DNA of 64,000 bases from Photobacterium aphoticum (GCF_001029435.1 NZ_LDOV01000015.1:38645-102644), one strand, 5' to 3'; counted from the stretch's first letter, positions 26,095 to 36,636 are shown. Notes: generated by a model from the sequence alone, not told the origin. A program made the numbers and translations.

Positions 26095-26786
26095 TCCATC
26101 ACCTCACGGGTGTATTCCCAGTGGTGGGTGAGACGGGCTAATAGCGTGGCTAACTGCTCCACAAATAAGGTATCCATGTCTGGCTGAAAATGGCCACCGT
26201 CGGCACAGGCAAACGCCAGCATGCCAATCGGCCGCTCCTGCCCAATCGGCATCACTAAAAAGGAGCCTAAGGGAGGGGCCTGTTCAAATAAACGTTCCCG
26301 CTCCAGCTTGCGCAATCGGCCCAAATAGACCGGCCGCGAAGCCAGATGGGAGCGGCGAAACTCATCAAAGTCCTGACGCGGCATGAAGATGTCTTCATCC
26401 AGGCTGTCAAACAACCGCACCGTCACTTCCAGATTGAGTCGTGTCGCCAAGGCGCTCAGTACGCTGATCGCCTGATAAATATTGTGGGTCTGAAACAGCT
26501 GCTGCTGGGCACGGGCAAACTCTTCGAACAAGGCACTGTTCTTGCTCGCCGCACTGATCAACCCACTGATTTTTTCTTCCAGCTCACCGACCTGACGGCG
26601 CAGGCGTTCCAGCTGAATGTCCACCAGCGACACCACTCCGCGCTCGGTGTGGTGCACCTGGATCCGGGTTAACAGATCCGGCTGGCGAATGAAAAAATCC
26701 GGGTTCGCCTGAAGAAAATCCGCGACGTCCTGCTCGGTCAGACCGGCAGGCGAGCTCGGTCGCGCCAACGATGTCACGTCGCTCAT
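26091..26786 (-). CDS. DUF484 family protein (YigA-like)
   Basis: 231 aa, GAF-like fold. [27 protein letters not shown] at the N-terminus and the later [22 protein letters not shown] define DUF484. A coiled-coil stretch ([19 protein letters not shown]) lies between. Function unknown; it is always found between dapF and xerC in this group and overlaps each by four bases here. Confidence 0.9.
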   Translation of the reverse strand: MSDVTSLARPSSPAGLTEQDVADFLQANPDFFIRQPDLLTRIQVHHTERGVVSLVDIQLERLRRQVGELEEKISGLISAASKNSALFEEFARAQQQLFQTHNIYQAISVLSALATRLNLEVTVRLFDSLDEDIFMPRQDFDEFRRSHLASRPVYLGRLRKLERERLFEQAPPLGSFLVMPIGQERPIGMLAFACADGGHFQPDMDTLFVEQLATLLARLTHHWEYTREVME

Positions 26787-27613
26787 AGTACGATTTGCCC
26801 GTCATAAACATGGGTCGCCGGACCGGTCATGTACAGCGGTTTGCCTTCTCCCTGCCAGCGGATATGTAAATCCCCGCCCGGCAGCGACACTTTCACATTC
26901 TCATCCAGCAACCCTTGCTGACGGCCAATCGCCACCGCCGCACAGGCGCCACTGCCACAGGCCTGGGTTTCCCCGGCGCCACGCTCGTACACGCGCAGCC
27001 TGATAGTATTGCGATCGACAATTTGCATGAAGCCGGCGTTAACGCGTTCCGGGAAACGGTCATGCGATTCCAGCAACGGGCCCAAGGTTTCCACATCAGC
27101 CGTGTCCACATCGTCCACCACGGTGACACAATGCGGGTTGCCCATGCTGACCGCGCCACAGAAAACCGTCGCTTCACCGGCACGCAGAATGTAGGTTTTT
27201 TCACTTTGCTTGGCTTTCAGCGGGATCTTCCCCGGCTCAAAGTTCGGCACGCCCATGTTCACCGTCACCTGGTTATCGTGCTCAATTTTGAGCACCATCT
27301 TGCCGGCTTTGGTGCTGACCGCGATGGCGTATTTGTTGGTCAGCCCTTTCATCCAGACAAAACGGGCAAAGCAACGCGCACCGTTGCCACACTGCTCCAC
27401 TTCGCTGCCGTCAGCATTGAAGATACGGTAATGAAAGTCGCTTTCCGGATCGTACGGGGGCTCAACCACCAGCAGCTGATCAAAGCCGATGCCGCGATGG
27501 CGATCGGCTAAACGCCGAATACAATCCGGCGAGAAGAAGACGTTCTGAGTAACACTGTCGACCACCATAAAGTCGTTACCCAGCCCATGCATTTTTGCAA
27601 AATTAACCTGCAT
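26783..27613 (-). CDS. dapF: diaminopimelate epimerase
   Basis: Interconverts LL- and meso-diaminopimelate without a cofactor, for peptidoglycan and lysine. 276 aa with both catalytic Cys: C75 in EQCGNGARC and C219 in [23 protein letters not shown] is the canonical N-terminus. It follows lysA by 15 bases, so epimerase and decarboxylase are made together. Confidence 0.97.
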   Translation of the reverse strand: MQVNFAKMHGLGNDFMVVDSVTQNVFFSPDCIRRLADRHRGIGFDQLLVVEPPYDPESDFHYRIFNADGSEVEQCGNGARCFARFVWMKGLTNKYAIAVSTKAGKMVLKIEHDNQVTVNMGVPNFEPGKIPLKAKQSEKTYILRAGEATVFCGAVSMGNPHCVTVVDDVDTADVETLGPLLESHDRFPERVNAGFMQIVDRNTIRLRVYERGAGETQACGSGACAAVAIGRQQGLLDENVKVSLPGGDLHIRWQGEGKPLYMTGPATHVYDGQIVL

Positions 27614-27628
27614 GATGTTCCTTATCCG

Positions 27629-28882
27629 TTATTCAGGCAGTCGATGCTCTAGCTGCCACAGTTGCGTAAGCTCTTCACGCTCACGCACCACGTGCGCCTG
27701 CTGGCCGTCGACCATGATCTCTGCTGCTCGAACACGGGAGTTATAGTTGGATGCCATCACAAAACCATAGGCACCGGCTGAACGCACGGCCAGTAAATCG
27801 CCCGGCGCGAGACATAAAGCGCGATCTTTACCGATAAAGTCACCGGTTTCACAGATCGGGCCCACAAAATCGTACATCACCGCCTCACCCTCACGCGGGC
27901 TCACCGGCACAATGGCCTGCCACGCCTGATACAGGGTCGGACGGATCAAATCGTTCATCGCCGCATCGACAATGGCGAAGTTCTTATGTTCGGTATGCTT
28001 GAGGTATTCCACCCGTGTCAGCATCACCCCGGCGTTCGCGGCAATAGCACGGCCCGGCTCGAAAATCAGTTCAAGATCCGGGTAATCGGTCAGACGGGAC
28101 ATCAGCACTTTGGCGTATTCTGACGGCTCTGGCGGGCGCTCATCATTGTAAGTGACCCCCAAGCCACCACCGACATCCAAATGATGGATGGTAATGCCTT
28201 CGGCTTTAAGCGTTTCAATCAACGCCAGCAAGCGATCGGTGGCATCCACAAACGGGGACAATGCCGTGAGTTGCGAGCCGATGTGGCAATCCATGCCGAC
28301 CACCTGCAAGTGCGGTAAGGCATGGGCCAGACGGTACACGTCCGGCGCGCGATCAAAGGCGATACCGAACTTGTTGTCACGCAAACCGGTCGAGATATAC
28401 GGGTGCGTTTGCGCATCCACATCCGGGTTAATACGCAACGACACCGGCGCGACCACGCCCATCTCACCGGCCACCTGATTCAGGCGCTCCAGCTCCGGTT
28501 CGGATTCAACATTGAAGCATTTGATCCCCAACTCCAGCGCGCGCTGCATTTCAGCGGCGGTTTTCCCGACCCCCGAGAACACCACTTTACGCGGGTCACC
28601 GCCAGCGGCGATCACACGCTCCAGCTCCCCGCCGGAAACGATATCAAAGCCCGAGCCCAAACGTGCCAGCACGTTCAGTACCCCCAGGTTTGAGTTCGCT
28701 TTCACCGCATAACAGATCAGGTGCGGGTGATCCGCGACCGCCTGATCAAAAGCATGCCAATGGCGCTCTAACGTCGCGCGCGAATACACATACAACGGCG
28801 TGCCGAAGCGCTCGGCCAATTGGGTCAGTGGTACGTCTTCGGCCCAGAGCTGGCCATCTTGCTGGTAGTTAAAATAGTCCAA
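27629..28882 (-). CDS. lysA: diaminopimelate decarboxylase
   Basis: PLP enzyme converting meso-DAP to L-lysine. K61 in YAVKANSN is the PLP lysine; DVGGGLGVTY binds the phosphate and CETGDF contributes the second-subunit Cys. No ATG fits the family N-terminus: the best start is TTG at 28882 (then DYFNYQQDGQLW) with GGAAGAG upstream, giving 417 aa. The frame runs to 28987, through the end of lptM. No lysine riboswitch is visible in the leader. Confidence 0.94.
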   Translation of the reverse strand: MDYFNYQQDGQLWAEDVPLTQLAERFGTPLYVYSRATLERHWHAFDQAVADHPHLICYAVKANSNLGVLNVLARLGSGFDIVSGGELERVIAAGGDPRKVVFSGVGKTAAEMQRALELGIKCFNVESEPELERLNQVAGEMGVVAPVSLRINPDVDAQTHPYISTGLRDNKFGIAFDRAPDVYRLAHALPHLQVVGMDCHIGSQLTALSPFVDATDRLLALIETLKAEGITIHHLDVGGGLGVTYNDERPPEPSEYAKVLMSRLTDYPDLELIFEPGRAIAANAGVMLTRVEYLKHTEHKNFAIVDAAMNDLIRPTLYQAWQAIVPVSPREGEAVMYDFVGPICETGDFIGKDRALCLAPGDLLAVRSAGAYGFVMASNYNSRVRAAEIMVDGQQAHVVREREELTQLWQLEHRLPE

Positions 28883-28907
28883 TGTCGTCTCTTCCCTGTC
28901 TGTCTTG

Positions 28908-29021
28908 TTATGGTTGTTGCGGCTGCTCAGTATCGTCAGGCATGTATAACGGTCCGCTCTGGCCACAGCCAGCCAGTCCCAGTACACCTAACAGTAAAAT
29001 TGCTAATAAACCTTTACGCAT
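28908..29021 (-). CDS. lptM: LptM (YifL) outer-membrane lipoprotein
   Basis: A 37-aa lipoprotein. MRKGLLAILLLGVLGLAGCG is a lipoprotein signal ending in the lipobox LAGC, so Cys19 becomes the lipidated first residue. The short mature part begins CGQSGPLYMPDD, with the YifL-type GPLYMP. In E. coli LptM helps LptD fold and form its disulfides in the LPS translocon. It is first in the lysA-dapF-DUF484-xerC-yigB operon, 25 bases before the lysA start and divergent from cyaY. Confidence 0.93.
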   Translation of the reverse strand: MRKGLLAILLLGVLGLAGCGQSGPLYMPDDTEQPQQP

Positions 29022-29099
29022 TTGTCAAAGCCAGTGATTATCATTTCATTGCCCTCTATAATCGCACCCATACTAGGAAAAGCAATAGGATGAACCGGG

Positions 29100-29411
29100 A
29101 TGAATGATACAGAATTCCATAAGTTGGCCGATGACGTGCTAATGCAGATCGAAGAAGGCATCGATGAATCCGGTGCGGACATTGAATATGAGACGACAGG
29201 CAACGTCCTGACGCTGGAATTTGAAAACCGCAGCCAGATCGTGATCAACCGTCAGGAACCGCTGCATGAAATCTGGTTGGCCTCAAAATCAGGCGGTTAC
29301 CACTTCAAACACCAAGACGGCGAATGGCGTTGTACCCGCAGCGGCGCAGAGTTGATCGCACTGGTGAAACAAGAGTGTTCCCTGCACGCCGGTGAAACCG
29401 TCGACTGGTAA
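29100..29411 (+). CDS. cyaY: frataxin homologue CyaY
   Basis: 103-aa iron-binding modulator of iron-sulphur cluster assembly (IscS/IscU). The acidic first helix (FHKLADDVLMQIEEGIDESGADIEYE) and the strands LTLEFENRSQIVINRQEPLHEIWLASKSGGYHF match the frataxin fold. TAGGA lies about 12 bases before the ATG. It is divergent from lptM and convergent with cyaA, the standard order. Confidence 0.97.
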   Translation: MNDTEFHKLADDVLMQIEEGIDESGADIEYETTGNVLTLEFENRSQIVINRQEPLHEIWLASKSGGYHFKHQDGEWRCTRSGAELIALVKQECSLHAGETVDW

Positions 29412-29445
29412 GCCTCTCACGCCGTTTAGCATCAAACGCCGCAGA

Positions 29446-29479
29446 GACAAAAAACGAGAGCCAAGGCTCTCGTTTTTTT
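29446..29479. terminator. bidirectional terminator between cyaY and cyaA
   Basis: AAAACGAGAGCC and GGCTCTCGTTTT with an AA loop and long T-run. Confidence 0.9.
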
Positions 29480-29519
29480 ATGCGTGTCTTTTTCCGCGCA
29501 ACAGCAGGCTGCGAAAGAA

Positions 29520-32072
29520 TTAGCGTGACGCCATGACAGCGGTCGCGGTCGGCACCACGGTATTGCGTGGCGGTTGCTGACCACTCTTGAACGGCAGTAC
29601 CTGCGGCTCGCCTTTGTCGTTACGCACAATGTCGTAAAACTGCGGCAGATTGAAGTTGATGAAGTTCGCGCTGTAGCTAAAGCGATCCTGCGCCGAGGTG
29701 TAAAAGCGATTCACGCCGTGCACCATCTCATCTTTGTCACCGCTGCACTGGCGGTACACTTCAATGCGGTTCGCTTCATCCAGAATATAGATGTTGAACC
29801 CGTCATCGCAGTCTTCAAAGAAGAACTGGATCAGACCTTCACTGGCGTACGCATCGACGATTTCCGGCGGATGCGGCTCGTCGGTTTTGCCCATCACCAA
29901 ATTCGCCGCGCCCATCAACTTGTTGGTTGAGATGCAGCTGTAGAAATCCACCGAGTTTTCTAGCTTCTGTACCGACACGCCACGGCGTTCAAAGAACAGG
30001 CCGTGTGTCTGCTGACCAATGCGGATCGCTTTGAAGCGACGGCGTTTTTCCTGCTCAACCGGCTTCAAGCGCATCTCGATACACTCGGCCACCAACTGGT
30101 ACACCAAGTTACGGATCAACCCGCGCATGTGCTTGCTGTAACAGAACACATCCACCGATTCGGGCGGCAGGGCGTCCTGGTGCATTTTGCCCAGTACGGT
30201 TTTCAGCGCTTCCAGCATGGCATTTTCGCCGGTGAAGTTCAGAGTACGCACTTCGTTCCACGAATTGCGGTACACCAAATCCACACTGCCCACCAAGCAT
30301 TGCTGCTCCGGGCCGTAGCTGAAAATATCGGTATTTTTGAAATCGAAACGCACTGAACGGCTTTTCAGCGCGGTGGTCGGATCGTTTTCTAAGTTAATGA
30401 ACAAACCTAACTGGCGGATCTCACACGGACTCGACAGCGCCTGCAGGCTTGGCTGCGGACGGCGGATCGGGAAGGTGTTGCGAATATCACTCACCAGCTG
30501 ATACAGCTTGTCGATGTCCAATGCGGAATCACGCACCACGGTGTGCAAACAGGTCGATTCGGTCAACAGGCCGTTGAAATAGGCCCATGCCACCAGCTTG
30601 CTGAGGTAGCGGTTATGCTCCAGCGCCGGACGGCCCATGATGGCAATCGGATCGAGCGGCTGCTTATACAAATACCAGCCTGCCGTATTGGTGTGGCCGG
30701 CCGGGACTTGGATCAGGGTCAGATCTTGCTCGTGCAAGTCCGGTGACAACTGCGGATTGAGCAGGGTCACTTTGCCCGGCAACACCTCAAACGCCGCGTA
30801 CAATTTACGCGCCAGAATACTGATGTCTTCCGGACTGATGGCGGAGGTAATGTTATTGCGACGGGCAAACCGGATCAGGTTACGGTAGCTGAGCATCAGG
30901 GCATCCAGCAGACCGTTGTGGGCGCTTTTGACCAGCTCCACTTTCCAGTCACGGCGGTTATCCAGCTCGTGCAGCACTTCGTGCGGCCAACCCCATGAGG
31001 TGGTCAGCTCTTCCAGCACCTTCCGGCGCCACGGCACAGAGCCCAGGCCCGGTTTACGGGTCAGCTTTTCATGGGTTTTGAGGTAGAAACAGCGACGCAC
31101 CAAGTCCAGACGGCGGTGATCACTGATACGCTCTAAGTAGCGGGTCACCTTTTCCAACATCAGGAAATAGGCGTCCATACAAAATTCGGTACGATCGATG
31201 GCGAAGAAACGGCGTTTGCCGTCCACGCTCAAAAGCTGGGTAAACGGGTATTCCCACGAATAGGCTTCCAGCAAAATCGCTTTCAGTACCGACTTGTACG
31301 GGGAGTCGATACTTTTATACAGCTGCCACAGGCTCGAGCCGAAATACTCTTCCGCCGGAATGCGTGACAGGCCGCCGAAATCGATCCACTCGTCACGACG
31401 GATAAACCCGCCTTGCACTAAATAGCAGACATAGTCGTCGTAACACTCTTCCATCTCTGGCGGCACCATGAACCACAACAGCGGTTGGCCACCCAGACAG
31501 ACAGCTGAACGGTAAAACTCATCCAGCAGCAACAAATGCTGGCTAGAGCCACAGTTTTCACCGGTCATTTTTTCGGAAAAGTTGTCGCGGAAACGGTTTT
31601 CGTCGATCAGAAAGAAGTTGGCTTCAACGCCCTGGCTCATCGCCCATTCCGACACCAAGGCACATTTGGCATCCAACGCCTGACGGGCGTCAGCAGACAT
31701 GTCGGTACGGATACAGACCCAGATATCCAGATCGCTGGTCAGGCTTTGCCCCAATGAGGCGGTACTGCCCATGGCATACAAGCCCAGAATAGGCAGGCGT
31801 TCACCAGTAGGAGGAGTGAGAGTCGCAGAGACGGCAAGGCCGCAGTCATCAATGAACTGCTGCTGCGCTTCGGTCGCAGAAAACGACGCGATCCCGACCG
31901 ATACCACCTGATCAAGGTAGCCAGGCACTGCCGGGTGATTGTAGTGAAGCAAAACAGGTAACACGTCAAAAACCTGCACCGATTGGGCGGTCATGGCGGC
32001 ACGTGCACGCGTGAGACGAAGCTCGTTGAGCTGATCCTGTCTGCTTTTAAGCGTTTCGATATAGTTCTGCAA
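29520..32072 (-). CDS. cyaA: class I adenylate cyclase
   Basis: Makes cAMP for CRP. The 850-aa protein has the catalytic N-terminal domain with MGSTASLGQSLTSDLDIWV (nucleotidyltransferase GS...DxD) and the C-terminal regulatory half that responds to EIIA-Glc in relatives. The start is TTG at 32072 (then QNYIETLKSRQ), with GGAAGAG four bases upstream. E. coli cyaA also uses TTG to keep synthesis low. The open frame extends 13 codons further without conservation. Confidence 0.95.
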   Translation of the reverse strand: MQNYIETLKSRQDQLNELRLTRARAAMTAQSVQVFDVLPVLLHYNHPAVPGYLDQVVSVGIASFSATEAQQQFIDDCGLAVSATLTPPTGERLPILGLYAMGSTASLGQSLTSDLDIWVCIRTDMSADARQALDAKCALVSEWAMSQGVEANFFLIDENRFRDNFSEKMTGENCGSSQHLLLLDEFYRSAVCLGGQPLLWFMVPPEMEECYDDYVCYLVQGGFIRRDEWIDFGGLSRIPAEEYFGSSLWQLYKSIDSPYKSVLKAILLEAYSWEYPFTQLLSVDGKRRFFAIDRTEFCMDAYFLMLEKVTRYLERISDHRRLDLVRRCFYLKTHEKLTRKPGLGSVPWRRKVLEELTTSWGWPHEVLHELDNRRDWKVELVKSAHNGLLDALMLSYRNLIRFARRNNITSAISPEDISILARKLYAAFEVLPGKVTLLNPQLSPDLHEQDLTLIQVPAGHTNTAGWYLYKQPLDPIAIMGRPALEHNRYLSKLVAWAYFNGLLTESTCLHTVVRDSALDIDKLYQLVSDIRNTFPIRRPQPSLQALSSPCEIRQLGLFINLENDPTTALKSRSVRFDFKNTDIFSYGPEQQCLVGSVDLVYRNSWNEVRTLNFTGENAMLEALKTVLGKMHQDALPPESVDVFCYSKHMRGLIRNLVYQLVAECIEMRLKPVEQEKRRRFKAIRIGQQTHGLFFERRGVSVQKLENSVDFYSCISTNKLMGAANLVMGKTDEPHPPEIVDAYASEGLIQFFFEDCDDGFNIYILDEANRIEVYRQCSGDKDEMVHGVNRFYTSAQDRFSYSANFINFNLPQFYDIVRNDKGEPQVLPFKSGQQPPRNTVVPTATAVMASR

Positions 32073-32486
32073 ATTACTCTTCCAAGAGCTGCCAGCGTCA
32101 GAGCGGCCCAAATCTTGTCACTAATGCGGTAGAGATAACTCTGCCCAGGAGTAAAAACGTGATCAATCTAACAGTTTTTGCATTAACCGTAAAGATAATA
32201 ACGTTTTGTGACAAGATGTGAATGACCTGTCATTTTGCTGGCCGACCTTTCCGTAGCCTGCCCCTCATGAAGCTAGTACAACCGGGCGAAATCGCCACTT
32301 TGCGGGTCTAGCTCACCTTTTTGCATGAGGGTTCCGTGAAGGGAGTCACATTAATTCCTCCCCAGATCAAGACAATACTGCGTCGACGCACTGACAGCAA
32401 CACGCGAATTACCATCCCTGCTCAGTAATGGTAGGATTAGACCATAAATCAATGCTATTGCTAACGAGAACTGTGGAATCACTTTT
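32073..32486. promoter_or_regulatory. cyaA/hemC divergent control region with CRP-like half sites
   Basis: 414 bases without a gene. Two TGTGA half sites stand one helical turn apart (32207-32211 and 32217-32221), and the second is followed after six bases by TGTCA, an imperfect CRP site (TGTGA-N6-TCACA). CRP repression of cyaA is known in E. coli. No other element is evident. Confidence 0.35.
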
Positions 32487-33419
32487 ATGACTGATACCCC
32501 TATCCGCATTGCTACCCGCAAAAGCCCGCTGGCGATGTGGCAAGCAGAATTTGTAAAAGACGCGCTGGAAAAAGCCCACCCTGGCTTAGTGGTCGAATTG
32601 GTCCCGATGGTCACTAAAGGTGACATCATCCTAGACACACCGTTAGCGAAAGTGGGCGGTAAAGGCCTGTTCGTGAAAGAACTGGAAGTGGCGATGCTGG
32701 AAGGCCGCGCCGATATCGCGGTGCACTCAATGAAAGACGTGCCGGTCGAATTCCCGGAAGGACTGGGCCTGGTCACCATCTGTGAGCGTGAAGATCCGCG
32801 TGATGCCTTTGTGTCTAACCAGTATGAAAGTATTGAGCAGCTGCCAGCCGGTGCCGTAGTCGGTACGTCCAGCCTGCGTCGTCAGTGTCAGCTGCGTGCT
32901 CAGCGCCCTGATCTTATCGTGAAAGATTTGCGCGGTAACGTGAACACCCGTCTGAGCAAACTGGATAACGGCGAATACGATGCCATCATTCTGGCCTGTG
33001 CCGGCCTGATGCGTCTGAAGATGCACGATCGCATCCGCTGTGCCATTGCGCCTGAAACCAGCCTGCCGGCGGTCGGCCAAGGTGCGGTGGGCATTGAGTG
33101 CCGTTTGGATGACACCCGCGTACGTGGCCTGCTGGCCGCACTGAACCACGATGACACCGCAACCCGCGTGTTGTGTGAGCGTGCCATGAACAACCGCCTG
33201 CAAGGGGGCTGTCAGGTGCCAATCGGCAGCTATGCCGAACTGCAAGGCGATCAAATCTGGTTGCGTGCCCTGGTCGGCGAGCCTGACGGCAGCAAAATTG
33301 TGGCCGGTGAAATTCGCGGCGCGCAAGCCGATGCGGAAGCCTTGGGTGTCCAACTGGCCGATCAACTTCTGGCTGACGGTGCCAAGCAGATCCTTGATAC
33401 GCTTTACGGCAACCATTAA
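32487..33419 (+). CDS. hemC: porphobilinogen deaminase
   Basis: Condenses four porphobilinogens into hydroxymethylbilane. 310 aa. [25 protein letters not shown] with the catalytic Asp region, GTSSLRRQ and [13 protein letters not shown], whose Cys holds the dipyrromethane cofactor, are all intact. It is the first gene of hemCDXY and shares one base with hemD (TAATG). Confidence 0.97.
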   Translation: MTDTPIRIATRKSPLAMWQAEFVKDALEKAHPGLVVELVPMVTKGDIILDTPLAKVGGKGLFVKELEVAMLEGRADIAVHSMKDVPVEFPEGLGLVTICEREDPRDAFVSNQYESIEQLPAGAVVGTSSLRRQCQLRAQRPDLIVKDLRGNVNTRLSKLDNGEYDAIILACAGLMRLKMHDRIRCAIAPETSLPAVGQGAVGIECRLDDTRVRGLLAALNHDDTATRVLCERAMNNRLQGGCQVPIGSYAELQGDQIWLRALVGEPDGSKIVAGEIRGAQADAEALGVQLADQLLADGAKQILDTLYGNH

Positions 33420-34186
33420 TGACCGTACTGATCACCCGCCCAGCCCCTGACGGCCCCGCGCTTGCTCAGCAGCTTAATGCTGCGGGGATCAGTGCCATTG
33501 CCCAGCCCCTGCTGCATATCCAGCCGGGGCATGAACTCACTTCCCTGCCGTCCCTTCTTGATGATCTAAAACCGAATGATTTTGTGATTGTGGTCAGTGC
33601 TCATGCAGCCGATCTCGCCCACAATTACTTATTGTCGGTAGGTGCCAGTTGGCCAAAAAACGTGCATTATATAGCCGTAGGCCATAAAACCGCCGCTACG
33701 ATGAAAAGCCATACAGGACAAACGATTCACGCGCCGCAGACCCGTTGCGACAGTGAAGGCCTGCTCGACTTACCCGTACTGACTGATATACGCGGTAAAC
33801 GGGGGGTGATCCTGCGTGGTAACGGGGGACGGGAGGTCATATATCAACACCTGCTACAACGCGGTGCCAAGGTACGCTATTGCGAAACCTACCGCCGTGA
33901 GTGGCTACCGCTTGATGGTCAGCTCCTTTGCCAGCAATGGCAACAAGCAGGCATGGATGCCCTGGTGGTTACCAGTGGTGAACAACTGGCGTTCTTGACC
34001 CAACTGGTCCCAGACAGCGCCAAGGCTTGGTTTCTTCAATGCCAGCTCTTCGTACCAAGCCAGCGAATCGCCGACCAAGCCACCCGGCTTGGTTATCGTT
34101 TAATTTCCAATGTGGGCAGTGCGGCCAATGGCCCGCTATTCACCACCCTAAGCAAGAAAGGCACAATGGGAAAATCGGATGACTGA
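33419..34186 (+). CDS. hemD: uroporphyrinogen-III synthase
   Basis: Closes hydroxymethylbilane to uroporphyrinogen III. 255 aa in the two-lobed HemD fold; sequence conservation is low as usual, but [37 protein letters not shown] and TYRRE are recognisable. It overlaps hemC by one base and hemX by eight. Confidence 0.93.
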   Translation: MTVLITRPAPDGPALAQQLNAAGISAIAQPLLHIQPGHELTSLPSLLDDLKPNDFVIVVSAHAADLAHNYLLSVGASWPKNVHYIAVGHKTAATMKSHTGQTIHAPQTRCDSEGLLDLPVLTDIRGKRGVILRGNGGREVIYQHLLQRGAKVRYCETYRREWLPLDGQLLCQQWQQAGMDALVVTSGEQLAFLTQLVPDSAKAWFLQCQLFVPSQRIADQATRLGYRLISNVGSAANGPLFTTLSKKGTMGKSDD

Positions 34187-35372
34187 TAAAAAAACCAATA
34201 AAGATAACGCTGCGAACAACGCCCCTAACGCAGCGCAAGCCGCCTCAGCACCGGCGGCCAATAAAGGCAAAACGGACAAGCCAGCATCAAGCACCCCATC
34301 CGCTGCGCCTCAACAACCTCAAACGCCACCCGCTCAGGCTGAACAAAAAGGCAGTAAAACCGGTTTAGTGGCTATCGCCTTGGTGATCGCGCTGGGCGGC
34401 GGGCTGTACTACCACGGCCACCAGCAAAGCCTGGCGCAAAACGCACAAATGGCGGCAATGCAGAACGAAATCTCGTCTCTACAATCTTCTTTGCAAGCCG
34501 CTGTTAAAACCTCACAGCAAGAAACCCTGAAACAAGTCAATGGTGCCTTGCAGGAAGCGGAAGTTGCTCAAACGCAACAAGACAAATCCATCACCAGCCT
34601 GCAAATGGCACTGGCCGAAGTGAAAGGCCGCCGTCCAAATGACTGGCTGCTGGCAGAAGCGGATTACCTGGTGAAAATGGCCGGCCGCAAGCTGAACTTA
34701 GAACACGACACCGTGAGCGCCATCGTGTTGCTGGAATCGGCCGATCACCGCATTGCGGAGCTTAACGATCCGAGCCTGACCCCGCTTCGCCGCGCCATGC
34801 GTTCAGATATCACCACCTTAAAAGGCATTCCGCGTATTGACCGTGATGTCATCGTGCTGAGCCTAGATTCACTGCAAGAAAAGATTCCAACCCTGCCGCT
34901 GGCCAATGCCATCATTCCGGATGCACAAGCGGTCGAAAAAGCCGAAGTGTCGACCTCGGTGGATGACTGGAAAACCAACCTGATGACGTCACTGAAAAGC
35001 TTCAGTGAACACTTTGTCACGTACCGTACCCGTGACGGCAGCGTGATCCCACTGTTATCGCCAAAACAGGATTTCTACTTACAAGAAAACATCAAGTGGA
35101 AGCTGACCACAGCCATCACGGCGGTTTACCGCGAGCAGCAAGAAGTGTATAGCTCGTCGCTGACACTGGCCAAAGAGTGGGCTGAGCAGTTCTACAATAT
35201 GGATGATCCGAAGGTGCAAGCCTTTATCACGACGCTCGACGAGCTGTCACAGCAAACCATTGATGTGGATTACCCGAACAAACTGAAATCGGCTGAGTTG
35301 CTTACCGATACCATCCGTGATCGCCTGCGTCAGCAAGTCACGCCACTGAACGCAGAGGAGAACCCAGCATGA
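34179..35372 (+). CDS. hemX: HemX, membrane-anchored uroporphyrinogen operon protein
   Basis: 397 aa. Residues 1-60 are a low-complexity Ala/Pro/Lys/Asn cytoplasmic tail, 61-78 a membrane helix (TGLVAIALVIALGGGLYY), then a coiled coil and a periplasmic domain (RPNDWLLAEADYLVKMAGRKL) of the HemX family. It was once labelled uroporphyrin-III methyltransferase, but there is no SAM motif; the role is unproven. It overlaps hemY by four bases. Confidence 0.93.
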   Translation: MTDKKTNKDNAANNAPNAAQAASAPAANKGKTDKPASSTPSAAPQQPQTPPAQAEQKGSKTGLVAIALVIALGGGLYYHGHQQSLAQNAQMAAMQNEISSLQSSLQAAVKTSQQETLKQVNGALQEAEVAQTQQDKSITSLQMALAEVKGRRPNDWLLAEADYLVKMAGRKLNLEHDTVSAIVLLESADHRIAELNDPSLTPLRRAMRSDITTLKGIPRIDRDVIVLSLDSLQEKIPTLPLANAIIPDAQAVEKAEVSTSVDDWKTNLMTSLKSFSEHFVTYRTRDGSVIPLLSPKQDFYLQENIKWKLTTAITAVYREQQEVYSSSLTLAKEWAEQFYNMDDPKVQAFITTLDELSQQTIDVDYPNKLKSAELLTDTIRDRLRQQVTPLNAEENPA

Positions 35373-36556
35373 TCCGACTATTACTGCTGGTCGCCGCTCT
35401 GATCGCCGGTATTGTGGCCGGGCCGATGCTGGCGGGTAACCAAGGGTATGTCCTGATTTCTGCCGCTAACCAGACACTGGAAATGAGCCTGACCACACTT
35501 ATCCTGCTGATTGTGGTGTTGTTCGGTGCCTTCTTCCTGCTGGAAACCCTGCTGAAATACCTGTTCTCCCTGAGCAGCAGCACCCGTGGCTGGTTCTCTG
35601 GCCGTAAAACCCGTAAAGCCCGCCAGCAAACCGCGAACGGTCTGATGAAGGTGATTGAAGGTGACTGGAAACAGGCTGAAAAATTGGTGGTGAAATCTGC
35701 CAAGCACAGCGATACCCCGGTACTGAACTACTTAGCGGCAGCAGAAGCGGCACAAGGGCTGGGCGATGCCAGCCAGCGTGACGAATACCTGAAGCTGGCG
35801 GCAGATATCGATGGCCAAAGCCTGGCTGTCGCACTCACCCGCGCTAAGCTGCAGTTCCGTCAGCAGCAATACGAGCAAGCGGTCGCGACCCTGCAAGACA
35901 TTCAGCAAGATCACAGCCGCAACCCGGTACTGCTGGGCTTGCTGAAAGAGTGCTACATCAAGCTGGAAGACTGGAAACCACTGTTGGCGACCCTGCCACA
36001 GTTGGAGAAAGCCGGTGTTCTGAGCGCGGAAGAGTCTTTTGCGCTGGAGCTGAAAGCCGAGTGCGGCATCATGCACCACATGGCGAAACAACAAGGCACC
36101 GAAGGCCTGATGGGTTACTGGAACAGCCTGAGCCGCAAAGCCAAGCAACGTCCAGAGCTGATTGGCTGCTTTGTGCGCCTGATGAGCCAGCACCATGCCG
36201 ATAACGAAGCCTACACCGTACTGCGTGATGCGCTGAAGAAGAACTCGGATGAAAGCCTGATTGCACTGGTACCGGCCCTGAATCTACCAGACAACCACCC
36301 TGCGATTGTTCGCCTGCAAGATCTGTTGCGTTATGACAGCAGCAACCCGAGCACCCACAGTGCACTGGGCCAGTTGTTCATGCGTGAAGGCAAGTGGGAA
36401 GAAGCGAAACAGCATCTGGAGAAGGCCATCGCCCTGCGTCCGAACGTGGTGGATTACGGTTACCTGATCGAAGTGATGGACAAACTGGACGACACCCAAG
36501 GCGCGGCGACCTTGTCGCGTGAAGCCTTAACACTGGCGTTACCAAGCAAGTCGTAA
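35369..36556 (+). CDS. hemY: HemY, TPR protein of haem synthesis
   Basis: 395 aa with two N-terminal membrane helices (about 1-20 and 35-60) and a cytoplasmic region of helical tetratricopeptide-like repeats (LNYLAAAEAAQGLGD, ALRPNVVDYGYLIEVMDKL). This is the proteobacterial HemY, which is not the Bacillus protoporphyrinogen oxidase of the same name; it may scaffold late haem enzymes. It is the last gene of the operon. Confidence 0.94.
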   Translation: MIRLLLLVAALIAGIVAGPMLAGNQGYVLISAANQTLEMSLTTLILLIVVLFGAFFLLETLLKYLFSLSSSTRGWFSGRKTRKARQQTANGLMKVIEGDWKQAEKLVVKSAKHSDTPVLNYLAAAEAAQGLGDASQRDEYLKLAADIDGQSLAVALTRAKLQFRQQQYEQAVATLQDIQQDHSRNPVLLGLLKECYIKLEDWKPLLATLPQLEKAGVLSAEESFALELKAECGIMHHMAKQQGTEGLMGYWNSLSRKAKQRPELIGCFVRLMSQHHADNEAYTVLRDALKKNSDESLIALVPALNLPDNHPAIVRLQDLLRYDSSNPSTHSALGQLFMREGKWEEAKQHLEKAIALRPNVVDYGYLIEVMDKLDDTQGAATLSREALTLALPSKS

Positions 36557-36608
36557 CCGCTCGGTTCGAGCGCACAAAACGCCGGACAAAACCGTCACAT
36601 TTCTTCAT

Positions 36609-36636
36609 CAAAAAGCACCCTTCTGGGTGCTTTTTT
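36609..36636 (+). terminator. hemCDXY terminator
   Basis: AAAAGCACCC-TTCT-GGGTGCTTTT, then T residues, about 55 bases after hemY. Confidence 0.9.

Noticed and set aside
28883..28990. Lysine riboswitch upstream of lysA
   Set aside because: The interval is occupied by lptM coding sequence and is too short for the lysine aptamer.
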